This document shows, piece by piece, positions 1 through 7,555 of a stretch of 64,000 nt of DNA (its first letter is position 1; every line of letters begins with the position of its first letter). The notes beneath the pieces are model-generated. The model worked only from the letters and a program-made list of their open reading frames with translations. It made no database searches and was not told where the DNA came from. A program made the translations under genes and the position numbers. The stretch spans positions 4,278,373 to 4,342,372 of the forward strand of contig NZ_KE386572.1 in the NCBI RefSeq assembly GCF_000427665.1. The letters are read 5' to 3'. Source of the stretch: Geminicoccus roseus DSM 18922. Lineage in GTDB: Bacteria > Pseudomonadota > Alphaproteobacteria > Geminicoccales > Geminicoccaceae.

Positions 1-100
1 CGTTGACCAGCAGCAGCGCGAACAGGGCCGCCAGGCAGGCGGTCGGCACCGCGCGCAGGACCATGCCGACGGCCCGGTCGAGCCGGCAAAGCGCGGTCAT
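1..100 (-). CDS. dctQ: TRAP transporter small permease (DctQ), N-terminal fragment
   Basis: Only the first 33 codons lie in the window; the gene continues beyond base 1. The start ATG (98-100) overlaps the stop of the dctM-like gene by four bases (ATGA), so it is translationally coupled. The visible N-terminus is a short basic stretch (LCRLDRAVG) running into a hydrophobic helix (ACLAALFALLLVN), as expected for the first membrane segment of a DctQ subunit. Position after dctP and dctM is the main argument, because DctQ sequences are poorly conserved. The P-M-Q order is less common than P-Q-M. Confidence 0.7.
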   Translation of the reverse strand, partial: MTALCRLDRAVGMVLRAVPTACLAALFALLLVN

Positions 101-1383
101 GGCCCGAGCACCAGGTTGGGCAGCCAGGTCGAGATGCCCGGGATCGCGACCACCGCCAGCAGCACGAGGCAGAGCCCGGCCAGGTAGGGCAGCAGCGCCA
201 CCGAGAGCCGCCCGACCGACAGGCCGGCGATCGAGGAGACCGCGAACAGCACCATGCCGACCGGCGGCGTCAGCAGGCCGACCATCGAGCACATGATCAT
301 GATCACGCCGAACTGCACCGGGTCCACGCCGATCTGGTCCATGACCGGGGCGAACAGCGGCACGGTCAGGACGATCACGGCGATGCCTTCCAGGAACATG
401 CCCAGCACCAGCAGGATCGCCACCACGATGGCCAGGATCACGGCAGGGCTGTCGGAGAGCGCCAGGAGCGCGTTGACCAGCTGGTTGGGGACGCGCTGGT
501 GGATCAGGAGCCAGCCGAAGAAGCCGGCGGCGGCGATCACGAACATCACCCGGATGGTGTGCTGCAGCGTTTCCCACAGGATGCCCGGCAGCTGGGCGAG
601 GCGGATCTCGCCATAGACGATCATCGCCAGGATCAGCGCATAGGCGCTGGCGGCGACGCCGGCCTCGGTGGGGGTGAACATGCCGCCGAAGATCCCGGCG
701 ATGATGATCACCGGCGCCAGCAGCGAGAGGGCGGCGCCCGAAAAGCTGCGGGCGACCTCGGTCCAGTCCATGTGGTCGCGGCGCGGCATCTTGGTGCGGT
801 GGGCGACGATCCAGACCGCGGCCATCAGCGCCAGCGCCATCAAGACGCCCGGCACCACGCCGGCCAGGAACAGCTTGGCCACCGAGACGCCGGTGATCGA
901 GGAATAGAGCACGAAGGGGATCGAGGGCGGGAACACCGGGCCGATGGTCGAGGAGGCGGCGGTGATCGCGGCGGAGAAATCGCGATCATAGCCCTTGTCC
1001 TCCATGGCCTTCAGCTCGACCTGGCCCAGGCCCGCGGCATCGGCCACCGCCGCCCCGGACATGCCCGAGAAGAACAGCGACGCCAGCACGTTCACCTGGC
1101 CCAGGCCGCCGCGGACATGGCCCACGCAGGCATCGGCGAAGCGGAAGATCCGCTCGGTGATCCCGCCGGTGTTCATCAGGTTGCCGGCCAGGATGAAGAA
1201 CGGGATCGCCAGCAGGGTGAAGCCGGTGGTGGCGGAGAACATCCGCTGCGGCAGCATGGCGAGCGTGCGGAAATCGCCCAGCAGCACATAGAAGCCGACC
1301 GCGGTGAGGCCGAGGGAGACCGCGACCGGCAGGCCGAGCGCGATCAGCAGGACGAGGACGCCCAGGATGAGGAAGGTGGTCAT
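97..1383 (-). CDS. dctM: TRAP transporter large permease (DctM)
   Basis: This 428-residue, very hydrophobic protein has the length and about twelve membrane segments of DctM, the ion-coupled translocation subunit of TRAP carboxylate transporters. Family signatures include AIPFFILAGNLMNTGGI near residues 60-75, the FFSGMSGAAVADAAGLG stretch, the PPSIPFV segment and the late LTPPVGMVLF motif. The start at 1383 (MTTFLILG) was chosen because the longer reading frame adds a charged non-membrane leader and runs into the dctP end. It lies between dctP, with a hairpin in the 52-base gap, and dctQ, with a 4-base overlap. The substrate cannot be read from sequence. Confidence 0.93.
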   Translation of the reverse strand: MTTFLILGVLVLLIALGLPVAVSLGLTAVGFYVLLGDFRTLAMLPQRMFSATTGFTLLAIPFFILAGNLMNTGGITERIFRFADACVGHVRGGLGQVNVLASLFFSGMSGAAVADAAGLGQVELKAMEDKGYDRDFSAAITAASSTIGPVFPPSIPFVLYSSITGVSVAKLFLAGVVPGVLMALALMAAVWIVAHRTKMPRRDHMDWTEVARSFSGAALSLLAPVIIIAGIFGGMFTPTEAGVAASAYALILAMIVYGEIRLAQLPGILWETLQHTIRVMFVIAAAGFFGWLLIHQRVPNQLVNALLALSDSPAVILAIVVAILLVLGMFLEGIAVIVLTVPLFAPVMDQIGVDPVQFGVIMIMCSMVGLLTPPVGMVLFAVSSIAGLSVGRLSVALLPYLAGLCLVLLAVVAIPGISTWLPNLVLGP

Positions 1384-1399
1384 GCGCGCCTCTCGACGC

Positions 1400-1423
1400 G
1401 AAGCCCGGCCGGAGCCGGGCTTC
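1400..1423 (-). other. Intercistronic hairpin between dctP and dctM
   Basis: GAAGCCCGGC and GCCGGGCTTC form a perfect 10-bp GC-rich stem with a 4-base loop in the short gap between the binding-protein and permease genes. No U-tract follows, so it is probably an mRNA-stabilising or partial attenuation element rather than a full terminator. That would favour a high binding-protein to permease ratio. The pairing is seen directly; the role is inferred. Confidence 0.6.
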
Positions 1424-1435
1424 GGGCCCTTTGGT

Positions 1436-2407
1436 TCAGTCGAGGAAGCCCAGGAAGGTCGCCATGTTCTCAGCACCGCTATACTCGGCGACCCGCTCGC
1501 GGGCCGGCCCCATCTTCGCGGCGAACGGCGCCAGGTCCGGGCGGGTGACCTTCATCCCGGCCTGCTCCAAAGCGGCGATCTCCTCCTCCTCCTGGGCGAT
1601 GACCGCCTGGCGCATCATGTCGCCCGCGGCCTTGCTTTCCTCGCGCAGGATCGCCTGCTGGTCCGGGGTGAGGCCGTCGAACACGTCCTTGTTGATGACG
1701 TGGACCATCGAATTATAGACGTGCCGGGTCAGGGCCAGGTGTTCCTGGAAGTCGTTCAGCTTGAAATGGTAGATCACCCCGATCGGGTTCTCCTGCCCGT
1801 CGACCACGCCCTGGTTCAGCGCGTTGGGCAGTTCGGGAAACGCTATCTGGGTGGTGGTGGCGCCCAGGCCCTCCATCGCGGCCACGATCTGCAGCTCCGG
1901 CGGGGTGCGCAGCTTGAGGCCCTCGACATCGGCGGGGCTCTCGATCGGCTTCTTGCTGTTGGTGATGTTGCGGAAGCCGTATTCCCAGTTGGCCAGCATC
2001 ACCAGGCCCTGCTCTTCCAGCTTGGGCGCCGCCCAGTCGGTGAACGGACCGTCCAGCACCTGGTGGGCCTGCTCGTAGGACGAGAAGGCGAAGGGCGTCA
2101 TCACCGTGCCGAACGCCTTTTCGTACTTGTCCAGGGCGCCCTGGGTCGGAAGGCTCATCTCGACCGCGCCCAGCACGGTCTGCTCGAGCTGCTCGGGCGG
2201 CGAGCCAAGCTCGTTGGCAGGATAGATCTCGACGGCGATGGCCCCGTCGGTGCGCGCCGCCACGCGGTCGGCAAACTGCTGGGCGGCCGCCTGGGCGGGA
2301 TGGGTGTCGGCGGCGAAATGCGCCAGCCGGAGCGTCACGTCCTGGGCGAGTGCTGCCGAGGCGAGGGCGGTGCTGGCCGCGGCGGCCAGGGCCAGTGTCC
2401 TGAGCAT
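1436..2407 (-). CDS. dctP: TRAP transporter substrate-binding protein (DctP)
   Basis: A 323-residue periplasmic solute receptor. It starts MLRTLALAAAAS with a clear signal peptide ending near ALAQ, and the start is fixed by GGAGGAATCAAC just upstream of ATG 2407. Family features include RLAHF near the mature N-terminus, the GLKLRTPPELQIVAAMEGLGA stretch carrying the conserved Arg that contacts carboxylates, and the GVVDGQENP segment. It delivers an organic acid to DctQM. It lies 86 bases downstream of the dehydrogenase gene on the same strand, so the minus arm probably forms one operon. Confidence 0.93.
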   Translation of the reverse strand: MLRTLALAAAASTALASAALAQDVTLRLAHFAADTHPAQAAAQQFADRVAARTDGAIAVEIYPANELGSPPEQLEQTVLGAVEMSLPTQGALDKYEKAFGTVMTPFAFSSYEQAHQVLDGPFTDWAAPKLEEQGLVMLANWEYGFRNITNSKKPIESPADVEGLKLRTPPELQIVAAMEGLGATTTQIAFPELPNALNQGVVDGQENPIGVIYHFKLNDFQEHLALTRHVYNSMVHVINKDVFDGLTPDQQAILREESKAAGDMMRQAVIAQEEEEIAALEQAGMKVTRPDLAPFAAKMGPARERVAEYSGAENMATFLGFLD

Positions 2408-2493
2408 GTTGATTCCTCCCTGTTGATCGATCGCCGATGGCGTGCGCCCGGCTGCGGGCGCTGCGCTCCGGCCTTGTTCTTGATGAGCGTGGA

Positions 2494-3393
2494 TCAGCTG
2501 TCGGGCAGGCGGGCCTCGATCCCGGTCAGGTCCTCGTAGGCCTTGATCACGGCGGTGCAGCCCTCGGCGCCGTGGCCCATGATCGAGGCCAGGGCGAAGG
2601 TCTGGTGGACCGACTGCGCCATGAAGCCCGGCAGGCCGGCCTGCTCCAGCCATTCGGCGTAGTAGCGGACGTCCTTCTGGGCGTTGGACAGGGACATGTG
2701 CGGGGTGAAGTCCCGGCGCAGGGTGAGCTCGCCGTAGAGGTCCATCATGCCCGAGCGGCCGCCCGCGGCCGAGATGATCCCGATGACCTTCGACATGTCG
2801 AGGCCGTCCTTGGCGGCCAGGGCGAAGCCCTCGCACCAGGCGGCGACGTTGGCGAAGGCGATGTAGTTGTGGATCAGCTTCAGCCGGATCGCGTGGCCGG
2901 CCGGGCCGACATGGAAGATGTTCTCGGCATAGGTGGCGAACACCGGGCGCAGCCGCTCCAGCAGCTCTTCCTCGCCGCCGAACAGGATGTTGACCTGGCC
3001 GCGGTCGGCATGGGCCGGGGTCCGGGTCATCGGCGCCTCGGCATAGGCGATGCCGGCCTTGGCGCAGGCGGCGCGCATGGTGTCGACATGCTCGGGCGAG
3101 ACGGTGGTGTGGTCCAGGAACACGGACCCGGGCTTCATGGCGGCGAGTGCGCCGTCAGGGCCCAGCGCCAGGGCGCGCACCGCCTCGGCGGTGGTGACGC
3201 AGACCGACAGCACGTCGACCTTTGCGGCCATCGCCGCGGCTCCCTGGCCGGCCTTGGCGCCCTGCGCCACCGCGGCTTCCACCCGCGCCGGATCGAGGTC
3301 GTAAACGGTCAGGTCCAGCCCCTTCAGGAGCATGTTCTTGGCCAGGCCGCGGCCCATGCCGCCAAGGCCGATCAGCCCGATGCGCGTTGCCAT
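2494..3393 (-). CDS. NAD(P)-dependent beta-hydroxyacid dehydrogenase (3-hydroxyisobutyrate/tartronate semialdehyde reductase family)
   Basis: A 299-residue two-domain dehydrogenase. The N-terminal Rossmann motif IGLIGLGGMGRGLA begins at residue 5, the substrate-binding DHTTVSP lies near residue 94, and the catalytic Lys is K172 in RLKLIHNYI with the partner Asn at 176. The start at 3393 follows AGGAGG. Family members oxidise or reduce 3-hydroxyisobutyrate, tartronate semialdehyde, glycerate or related 3-hydroxyacids. As first gene of a TRAP operon and divergent from a GntR regulator, it probably acts on the imported acid or its product. The exact substrate is not determinable. Confidence 0.88.
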   Translation of the reverse strand: MATRIGLIGLGGMGRGLAKNMLLKGLDLTVYDLDPARVEAAVAQGAKAGQGAAAMAAKVDVLSVCVTTAEAVRALALGPDGALAAMKPGSVFLDHTTVSPEHVDTMRAACAKAGIAYAEAPMTRTPAHADRGQVNILFGGEEELLERLRPVFATYAENIFHVGPAGHAIRLKLIHNYIAFANVAAWCEGFALAAKDGLDMSKVIGIISAAGGRSGMMDLYGELTLRRDFTPHMSLSNAQKDVRYYAEWLEQAGLPGFMAQSVHQTFALASIMGHGAEGCTAVIKAYEDLTGIEARLPDS

Positions 3394-3434
3394 CCCGCCT
3401 CCTGTTCTGGTGGCCGGACCGAAGCACATGATCT

Positions 3435-3464
3435 GTTGTCTGACAACCTGTTTCCATCTATGCA
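3435..3464 (+). promoter_or_regulatory. GntR/FadR-type operator overlapping a candidate promoter
   Basis: GTTGTCTGACAAC (3435-3447) is a 13-base inverted repeat matching the FadR/FCD-family operator pattern TNGTNNNACNA. It lies in the 135-base gap between the divergent dehydrogenase and gntR genes. On the plus strand TTGTCT (3436-3441) and TATGCA (3459-3464), 17 bases apart, make a plausible -35/-10 pair. The operator therefore sits on the -35 box, which suggests autorepression and control of both arms. Sequence and spacing are seen; regulator identity is inferred from adjacency. Confidence 0.7.
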
Positions 3465-3528
3465 GCACTCATATCGGCGAGCGCCACCAATCCTGCTAGA
3501 AAGGCCGCGCCCCAGGAGAATGCCCGCC

Positions 3529-4272
3529 ATGACCGACACCGCCCCCCTGTTCGGCCGCATCGACCGACCGCGCCGCCTGCCCGACGAAGTCGCCGGCTCG
3601 ATCACCAGCGCCATCGAGAGCGGCCAGCTGCGCCCGGGCGACCGCCTGCCCACCGAGGCGGAGCTGTCGCGCACCTTCGGCGTCGCCCGCACGGTGGTCC
3701 GGGAGGCGATCTCGTTCCTGCGCTACAACGGCGTGGTGGATTCGCGGCGCGGGGTGGGGGCGTTCGTCGCCGATCTGGGCCAGCGCTCCGCCTTCCGGAT
3801 CAGCCCGGCCTGCTTCGAGAAGCGCAAGCAGATCGTCCAGCTCCTGCAGCTGCGCACCGGTGTCCAGGCCGGGGCCTCGGCGATCGCCGCCCAGGTGCGC
3901 TCGGACGGGGAGATGGCGCAGATCCAGGAGACCTTCCTGGCGATGAAGGACGCCGACCGGCGCGGGCCCGACGCGGCGCTGGAGGAGCGGGTCGACCTCG
4001 AACTGCTGCTCTACCGCCGGATCACCGAGGCCTCCGGCAACGCCTACTATGCCGAGGTCGTGGCAATGATCGAATCCAACATCCAGAACAACCTGCGCTC
4101 GGCCTTCCTCAAGAACGCCGCCGCCTCGGAGTTCGGCGCTGCCATCCTGGCCGAGCACGAGGCCGTGCTGGACGGCCTGGCCCGGCAGGACGCCGAGGCG
4201 GCGCGGCTGGCGACCCGCACCCGGTTCGAGCGGGCCGCCGAGCGGCTGATCGCGCGCGAAGACTTCGCCTGA
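3529..4272 (+). CDS. GntR-family transcriptional regulator, FadR/FCD subfamily
   Basis: A 247-residue regulator with an N-terminal winged helix (about residues 15-80, including GDRLPTEAELSRTFGVARTV and the wing GVGAFV) and an all-helical C-terminal ligand domain. The start at 3529 was preferred over ATG 3520 because AGGAGA lies directly against the latter but about nine bases from the former. The usual FCD metal-ligand His in the first effector helix appears to be Tyr (LLLYRRITEAS), while EHEAVLDGL keeps a later His. Metal binding may thus be altered. It probably represses both transporter arms until the substrate is present. Confidence 0.9.
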   Translation: MTDTAPLFGRIDRPRRLPDEVAGSITSAIESGQLRPGDRLPTEAELSRTFGVARTVVREAISFLRYNGVVDSRRGVGAFVADLGQRSAFRISPACFEKRKQIVQLLQLRTGVQAGASAIAAQVRSDGEMAQIQETFLAMKDADRRGPDAALEERVDLELLLYRRITEASGNAYYAEVVAMIESNIQNNLRSAFLKNAAASEFGAAILAEHEAVLDGLARQDAEAARLATRTRFERAAERLIAREDFA

Positions 4273-4301
4273 ACGACAAGGATACGGCAGGGAATGCGGC
4301 C

Positions 4302-5948
4302 ATGACCCAGACGACCACGCGCCATGGCGGCGCCCTCCTGACCGAATGCCTGGTGGCGCAGGGGGTGAAGCGGGTGTTCTGCATTCCCGGCGAAAGCTTT
4401 CTGGCGGCGCTGGACGGGCTGCGGGATTCGCAGGTCGAGATCGTCCTGGCCCGGCAGGAGGGCGGGGCCGCGATGATGGCCGAGGCCACCGGCAAGCTGA
4501 CCGGCCGCCCTGGCGTGGCCTTCGTCACCCGCGGCCCCGGCGCCACCAACGCCAGCGCCGGGGTGCACATCGCCTTCCAGGATTCGACCCCGATGATCCT
4601 GTTCGTGGGCCAGGTCGCCAGCGACCAGCGCGACCGCGAGGCGTTCCAGGAGGTCGACTACCGCGCGATGTTCGGCCCGCTCGCCAAATGGGTGGCGGAG
4701 ATCGACCGCGCCGACCGCATCCCGGAATATGTGTCGCACGCCTTCCATGTCGCGCAGAGCGGCCGGCCCGGACCGGTGGTGCTGGCGCTGCCGGAGGACA
4801 TGCTGTCGGGTCCGGCCGAGGGCAAGGCCGTGCCGGCCGCGACCCTGCCCTCCGGCATGGCGGCCGACCAGGACATTCAGGAGGTGATCGTCCGGCTGGC
4901 CAAAGCCGAGCGGCCGTTCGTGATCGCCGGTGGCGGCGGCTGGTCCGCCCGGGCCTGCGAGGCCCTGGGGAGGTTCGCGCAGGCGCTGGACCTTCCGGTC
5001 GGCGCCTCGTTCCGCTGCCAGGACTATCTGGACAACCGCCACCCGAACTATGTCGGCGACGTCGGCATCGGCATCAATCCGGCCCTGGCGAAGCGCATCC
5101 GCGAGGCGGACGTCATCCTGGCGCTGGGTGCCAGGCTCGGCGAGATGACCAGCTCCGGCTACACGCTGCTCACCCCGCCCGTACCCGCCCAGAGCCTCAT
5201 CCACATTCATGCCGACCCCTCCGAGATCGGCCGGGTCTACCGTCCGGACCTGGCACTGGTGGCGCAGCCGGGGCCGGCGGCGATCCAGCTGGCCGCCGCC
5301 GCCGCCGAAGGCCCCAGGCGGCCGTGGCGGGCAGAGGCGCGCGCCGACTACGAGGCCTGGCAGGTACCCCAGGAAACGCCGGGTACCTTGAAGATGGAGC
5401 GGGTCGTCGCCCATCTGAACGAGGTGCTGCCCGACGACGCGGTGCTGACCAACGGGGCCGGCAACTATTCCGCCTGGCTGCACCGCTACTACCGCTATCG
5501 CGGCTGGCGCACCCAGCTGGCGCCGACCTCGGGCTCCATGGGCTATGGCCTGCCGGCCGCCATCGCGGCGAAGCTCCACGATCCCGGCCGGGACGTGGTC
5601 TGCCTGGCCGGCGACGGCTGCTTCCAGATGGTCAGCCAGGAGTTCGCCACCGCCTGCCAGGAGCGGGCGAACGTCGTGGTCCTGATCAGCGACAACGGCA
5701 TGTACGGCACCATCCGCATGCACCAGCAGAGGAACTATCCCGGACGTCCCTCGGGCACGGCGCTGGTGAATCCCGACTTCGCCGCGCTGGCGCGGGCCCA
5801 TGGCGGCTTTGGCGCCACGGTGGAGCGCGACGAGGATTTTCCGGCCGCCTTCGCCCAGGCCCGGCAGGCCGGCCTGCCGGCGATCATCCATCTCCGGATG
5901 GACCCGGCGGCGCTCTCGCCGCGGATGGTGCTGGAGAGGGTGGACTGA
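4302..5948 (+). CDS. Thiamine-diphosphate-dependent enzyme (acetolactate synthase-like)
   Basis: A 548-residue three-domain ThDP enzyme. The N-terminal Pyr domain has the activating Glu at E53 (LARQEGGAAMM), followed by RGPGATNASAG and FQDSTPMI. A central Rossmann-like domain follows, then a C-terminal PP domain with GDGCFQM and the downstream Asn (ISDNGMYGT) that bind Mg-diphosphate. The Glu argues against glyoxylate carboligase, which lacks it, although the nearby hydroxyacid dehydrogenase would suit that pathway. A 2-oxoacid decarboxylase or ligase is the safest call. It lies 29 bases after gntR and upstream of the TTT genes, so it probably metabolises the imported acid. Confidence 0.85.
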   Translation: MTQTTTRHGGALLTECLVAQGVKRVFCIPGESFLAALDGLRDSQVEIVLARQEGGAAMMAEATGKLTGRPGVAFVTRGPGATNASAGVHIAFQDSTPMILFVGQVASDQRDREAFQEVDYRAMFGPLAKWVAEIDRADRIPEYVSHAFHVAQSGRPGPVVLALPEDMLSGPAEGKAVPAATLPSGMAADQDIQEVIVRLAKAERPFVIAGGGGWSARACEALGRFAQALDLPVGASFRCQDYLDNRHPNYVGDVGIGINPALAKRIREADVILALGARLGEMTSSGYTLLTPPVPAQSLIHIHADPSEIGRVYRPDLALVAQPGPAAIQLAAAAAEGPRRPWRAEARADYEAWQVPQETPGTLKMERVVAHLNEVLPDDAVLTNGAGNYSAWLHRYYRYRGWRTQLAPTSGSMGYGLPAAIAAKLHDPGRDVVCLAGDGCFQMVSQEFATACQERANVVVLISDNGMYGTIRMHQQRNYPGRPSGTALVNPDFAALARAHGGFGATVERDEDFPAAFAQARQAGLPAIIHLRMDPAALSPRMVLERVD

Positions 5949-5965
5949 GCAGGGCCGGCGGGACA

Positions 5966-6025
5966 CCGGGGACGCGTCCCCGGCAGCCAGGTTGACGATG
6001 GGGAGGGACCGGATGGACCGGTCCC
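5966..6025 (+). other. Pair of inverted repeats between the ThDP enzyme gene and tctC
   Basis: The 99-base gap holds an 18-base perfect palindrome at 5966-5983 (CCGGGGACG and its complement). A second hairpin has an 8-bp stem, GGGACCGG/CCGGTCCC, around a 5-base loop at 6005-6025. The second ends about 20 bases before the tctC start and its ribosome-binding site AGGGAGGA. Neither has a T-run, so they look like mRNA-processing or protective structures at the 5' end of the binding-protein message, or a regulator site. Confidence 0.5.
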
Positions 6026-6047
6026 CCCGACAGGGAGGACAACAACA

Positions 6048-7022
6048 ATGATCGCAAGAACACTCGCGTTCGCCGCCGGGTGCCTGGTGGCAGGCATGGC
6101 CGGCGCGGCATCCGCCGACTACCCGGAGCGGGACATCCGCGTCGTCGTTCCCTGGGGGGCCGGCGGCGGCACCGACGGGATCGTGCGCAAGCTGACCAAC
6201 TTGGCGGAACAGGAGATCGGCGCCTCGATGTATGTGGAGAACGTCGAGGGCGGCATCAGCGCCACCGGCGTCTCCCAGGTGATGGAAGCCGAGCCCGACG
6301 GCTACACGATCGGCGCGCTGACCTATGACAGCGTGGTGACGGTTCCCTGGCAGGGCCTGCTGCCGAGCTACGACATGGACAACCTGAAGCTGATCGCCCG
6401 GGTCACCAGCGAGCCGGACGCGATCATCGTCGACGCCGGCTCCGACTACCAGTCGATGGACGACCTGGTGGCGGCGGCCAAGGCCGATCCGGGCAACATC
6501 CCGATCGGCATCCAGAACATCGGCTCGCGCACCCATCTGGCGATCCTGCAGCTGCAGGAGGAGACCGGCGCGTCGTTCCGGATCATCGGCTATCCGGGCG
6601 GGGCCGCGCCGCAGAAGGAGGCGATCCTGTCGGACGAGGTGGACGTGGTCGCCACCAGCCTCGGCGACTTCGCGCCGCTGCTGGCCGACGGCACGGTGCG
6701 CGGTCTCCTGGAATTCTCCGACAGCCCCAACCCGACCTATCCCGACGTGCAGACCGCGGCGGATGCCGGGCTGGACCTGCGGATCGGCAGCTTCATCGTG
6801 TTCGCCGCCCCGGCCGGGACGCCGGACGAGGTGGTCGCCAAGCTGGAGGCCGCCTACCAGGCCGCCCTGGAGAGCGAGGAGTTCCAGAGCTGGGTCGCCG
6901 ATGTCGGCGTCACCCCCAGCTGGCTCGGCAGCGCCGAGGTCACCGCCTGGGCCGACCAGACCCAGGCCGAGCTGTTCGCCCAGCTGGACGACCTGGTGAA
7001 GCAGGGCGTCCTGACCAAGTGA
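6048..7022 (+). CDS. tctC: Tripartite tricarboxylate transporter substrate-binding protein (TctC/Bug family)
   Basis: A 324-residue periplasmic Bug-family receptor. The signal peptide MIARTLAFAAGCLVAGMAG ends near ASA. The mature N-terminus YPERDIRVVVPWGAGGGTD is the hallmark of the family, whose first loops bind a carboxylate. Other typical features are GYTIG near residue 85 and the late FAAPAGTPDEVVAKLEAA. The start is supported by AGGGAGGACAACAAC before ATG 6048. It is the first gene of a tctCBA set, and a 12-bp hairpin separates it from tctB. It probably binds the same or a related carboxylate as the TRAP system on the other arm. Confidence 0.93.
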   Translation: MIARTLAFAAGCLVAGMAGAASADYPERDIRVVVPWGAGGGTDGIVRKLTNLAEQEIGASMYVENVEGGISATGVSQVMEAEPDGYTIGALTYDSVVTVPWQGLLPSYDMDNLKLIARVTSEPDAIIVDAGSDYQSMDDLVAAAKADPGNIPIGIQNIGSRTHLAILQLQEETGASFRIIGYPGGAAPQKEAILSDEVDVVATSLGDFAPLLADGTVRGLLEFSDSPNPTYPDVQTAADAGLDLRIGSFIVFAAPAGTPDEVVAKLEAAYQAALESEEFQSWVADVGVTPSWLGSAEVTAWADQTQAELFAQLDDLVKQGVLTK

Positions 7023-7030
7023 GCCGAAGG

Positions 7031-7059
7031 CGCGGCGGGTCGAGATGCGACCCGCCGCG
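7031..7059 (+). other. Intercistronic hairpin between tctC and tctB
   Basis: CGCGGCGGGTCG and CGACCCGCCGCG form a perfect 12-bp stem around a 5-base loop (AGATG). It starts nine bases after the tctC stop and lies before the tctB ribosome-binding site. No T-run follows. This is the position where stabilising hairpins are known in binding-protein operons such as malE-malF. The structure is seen; the function is inferred. Confidence 0.65.
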
Positions 7060-7084
7060 TGCCCCTGATCGGGAGCAAGCGCAG

Positions 7085-7555
7085 ATGAGCGACCGCAGCG
7101 ACCAGGCGGACCCGATCTCTCCGGGCCTGACCGCGGTCATCCTGACCCTCACCACGGTCTATCTGGCGGCGTCGTTCTGGATCCGCCCGCAGTTCAGCGA
7201 GGGCTTCGCCGGGCCGCGCTTCCTGCCGACCATCGCGGCGCTGCTGGTCTATGCGGCGCTCGGCTTCCAGACGTTCGCCACCTGGCGGAGCCGGCGGGCG
7301 ACCGCTCTGGAAGGATCCCTGAAGCAGCCGGCGATCGTGGTGGCCGTCACCGCCCTCTACATCCTGGTGTTCGGCCTGCTAGGCTACCTCCTCTCGACCT
7401 TCGCCTATGTCCTGGCCCTGTTCGCGGTGTTCGGCTTCGAGAAGGACCGGACGCTCTGGCGGATCGGCTACGCCGTGCTGGTCACCGCCCTGTTCTATGC
7501 CCTGTTCGCGGGCGCCTTCGGCATCCGCCTGCCCAAGCTCGCGGGGTGGCTCTGA
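7085..7555 (+). CDS. tctB: Tripartite tricarboxylate transporter small permease (TctB)
   Basis: A 156-residue protein with four hydrophobic segments: LTAVILTLTTVYLAASFW, FLPTIAALLVYAALGF, IVVAVTALYILVFGLLGYLL, and YAVLVTALFYALFAGAFG. Size and topology fit TctB, the poorly conserved small membrane subunit. The start at 7085 (MSDRSDQ) was chosen because it follows GGGAG and removes a charged leader that runs through the hairpin. Its TGA overlaps the ATG of tctA by one base. The FGIRLP motif near the C-terminus is typical of TctB. Confidence 0.9.
   Translation: MSDRSDQADPISPGLTAVILTLTTVYLAASFWIRPQFSEGFAGPRFLPTIAALLVYAALGFQTFATWRSRRATALEGSLKQPAIVVAVTALYILVFGLLGYLLSTFAYVLALFAVFGFEKDRTLWRIGYAVLVTALFYALFAGAFGIRLPKLAGWL

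Noticed and set aside
97..1476. Longer DctM reading with a 31-residue N-terminal extension
   Set aside because: The extension overlaps the dctP stop and the intercistronic hairpin and lacks the hydrophobic start expected for DctM.
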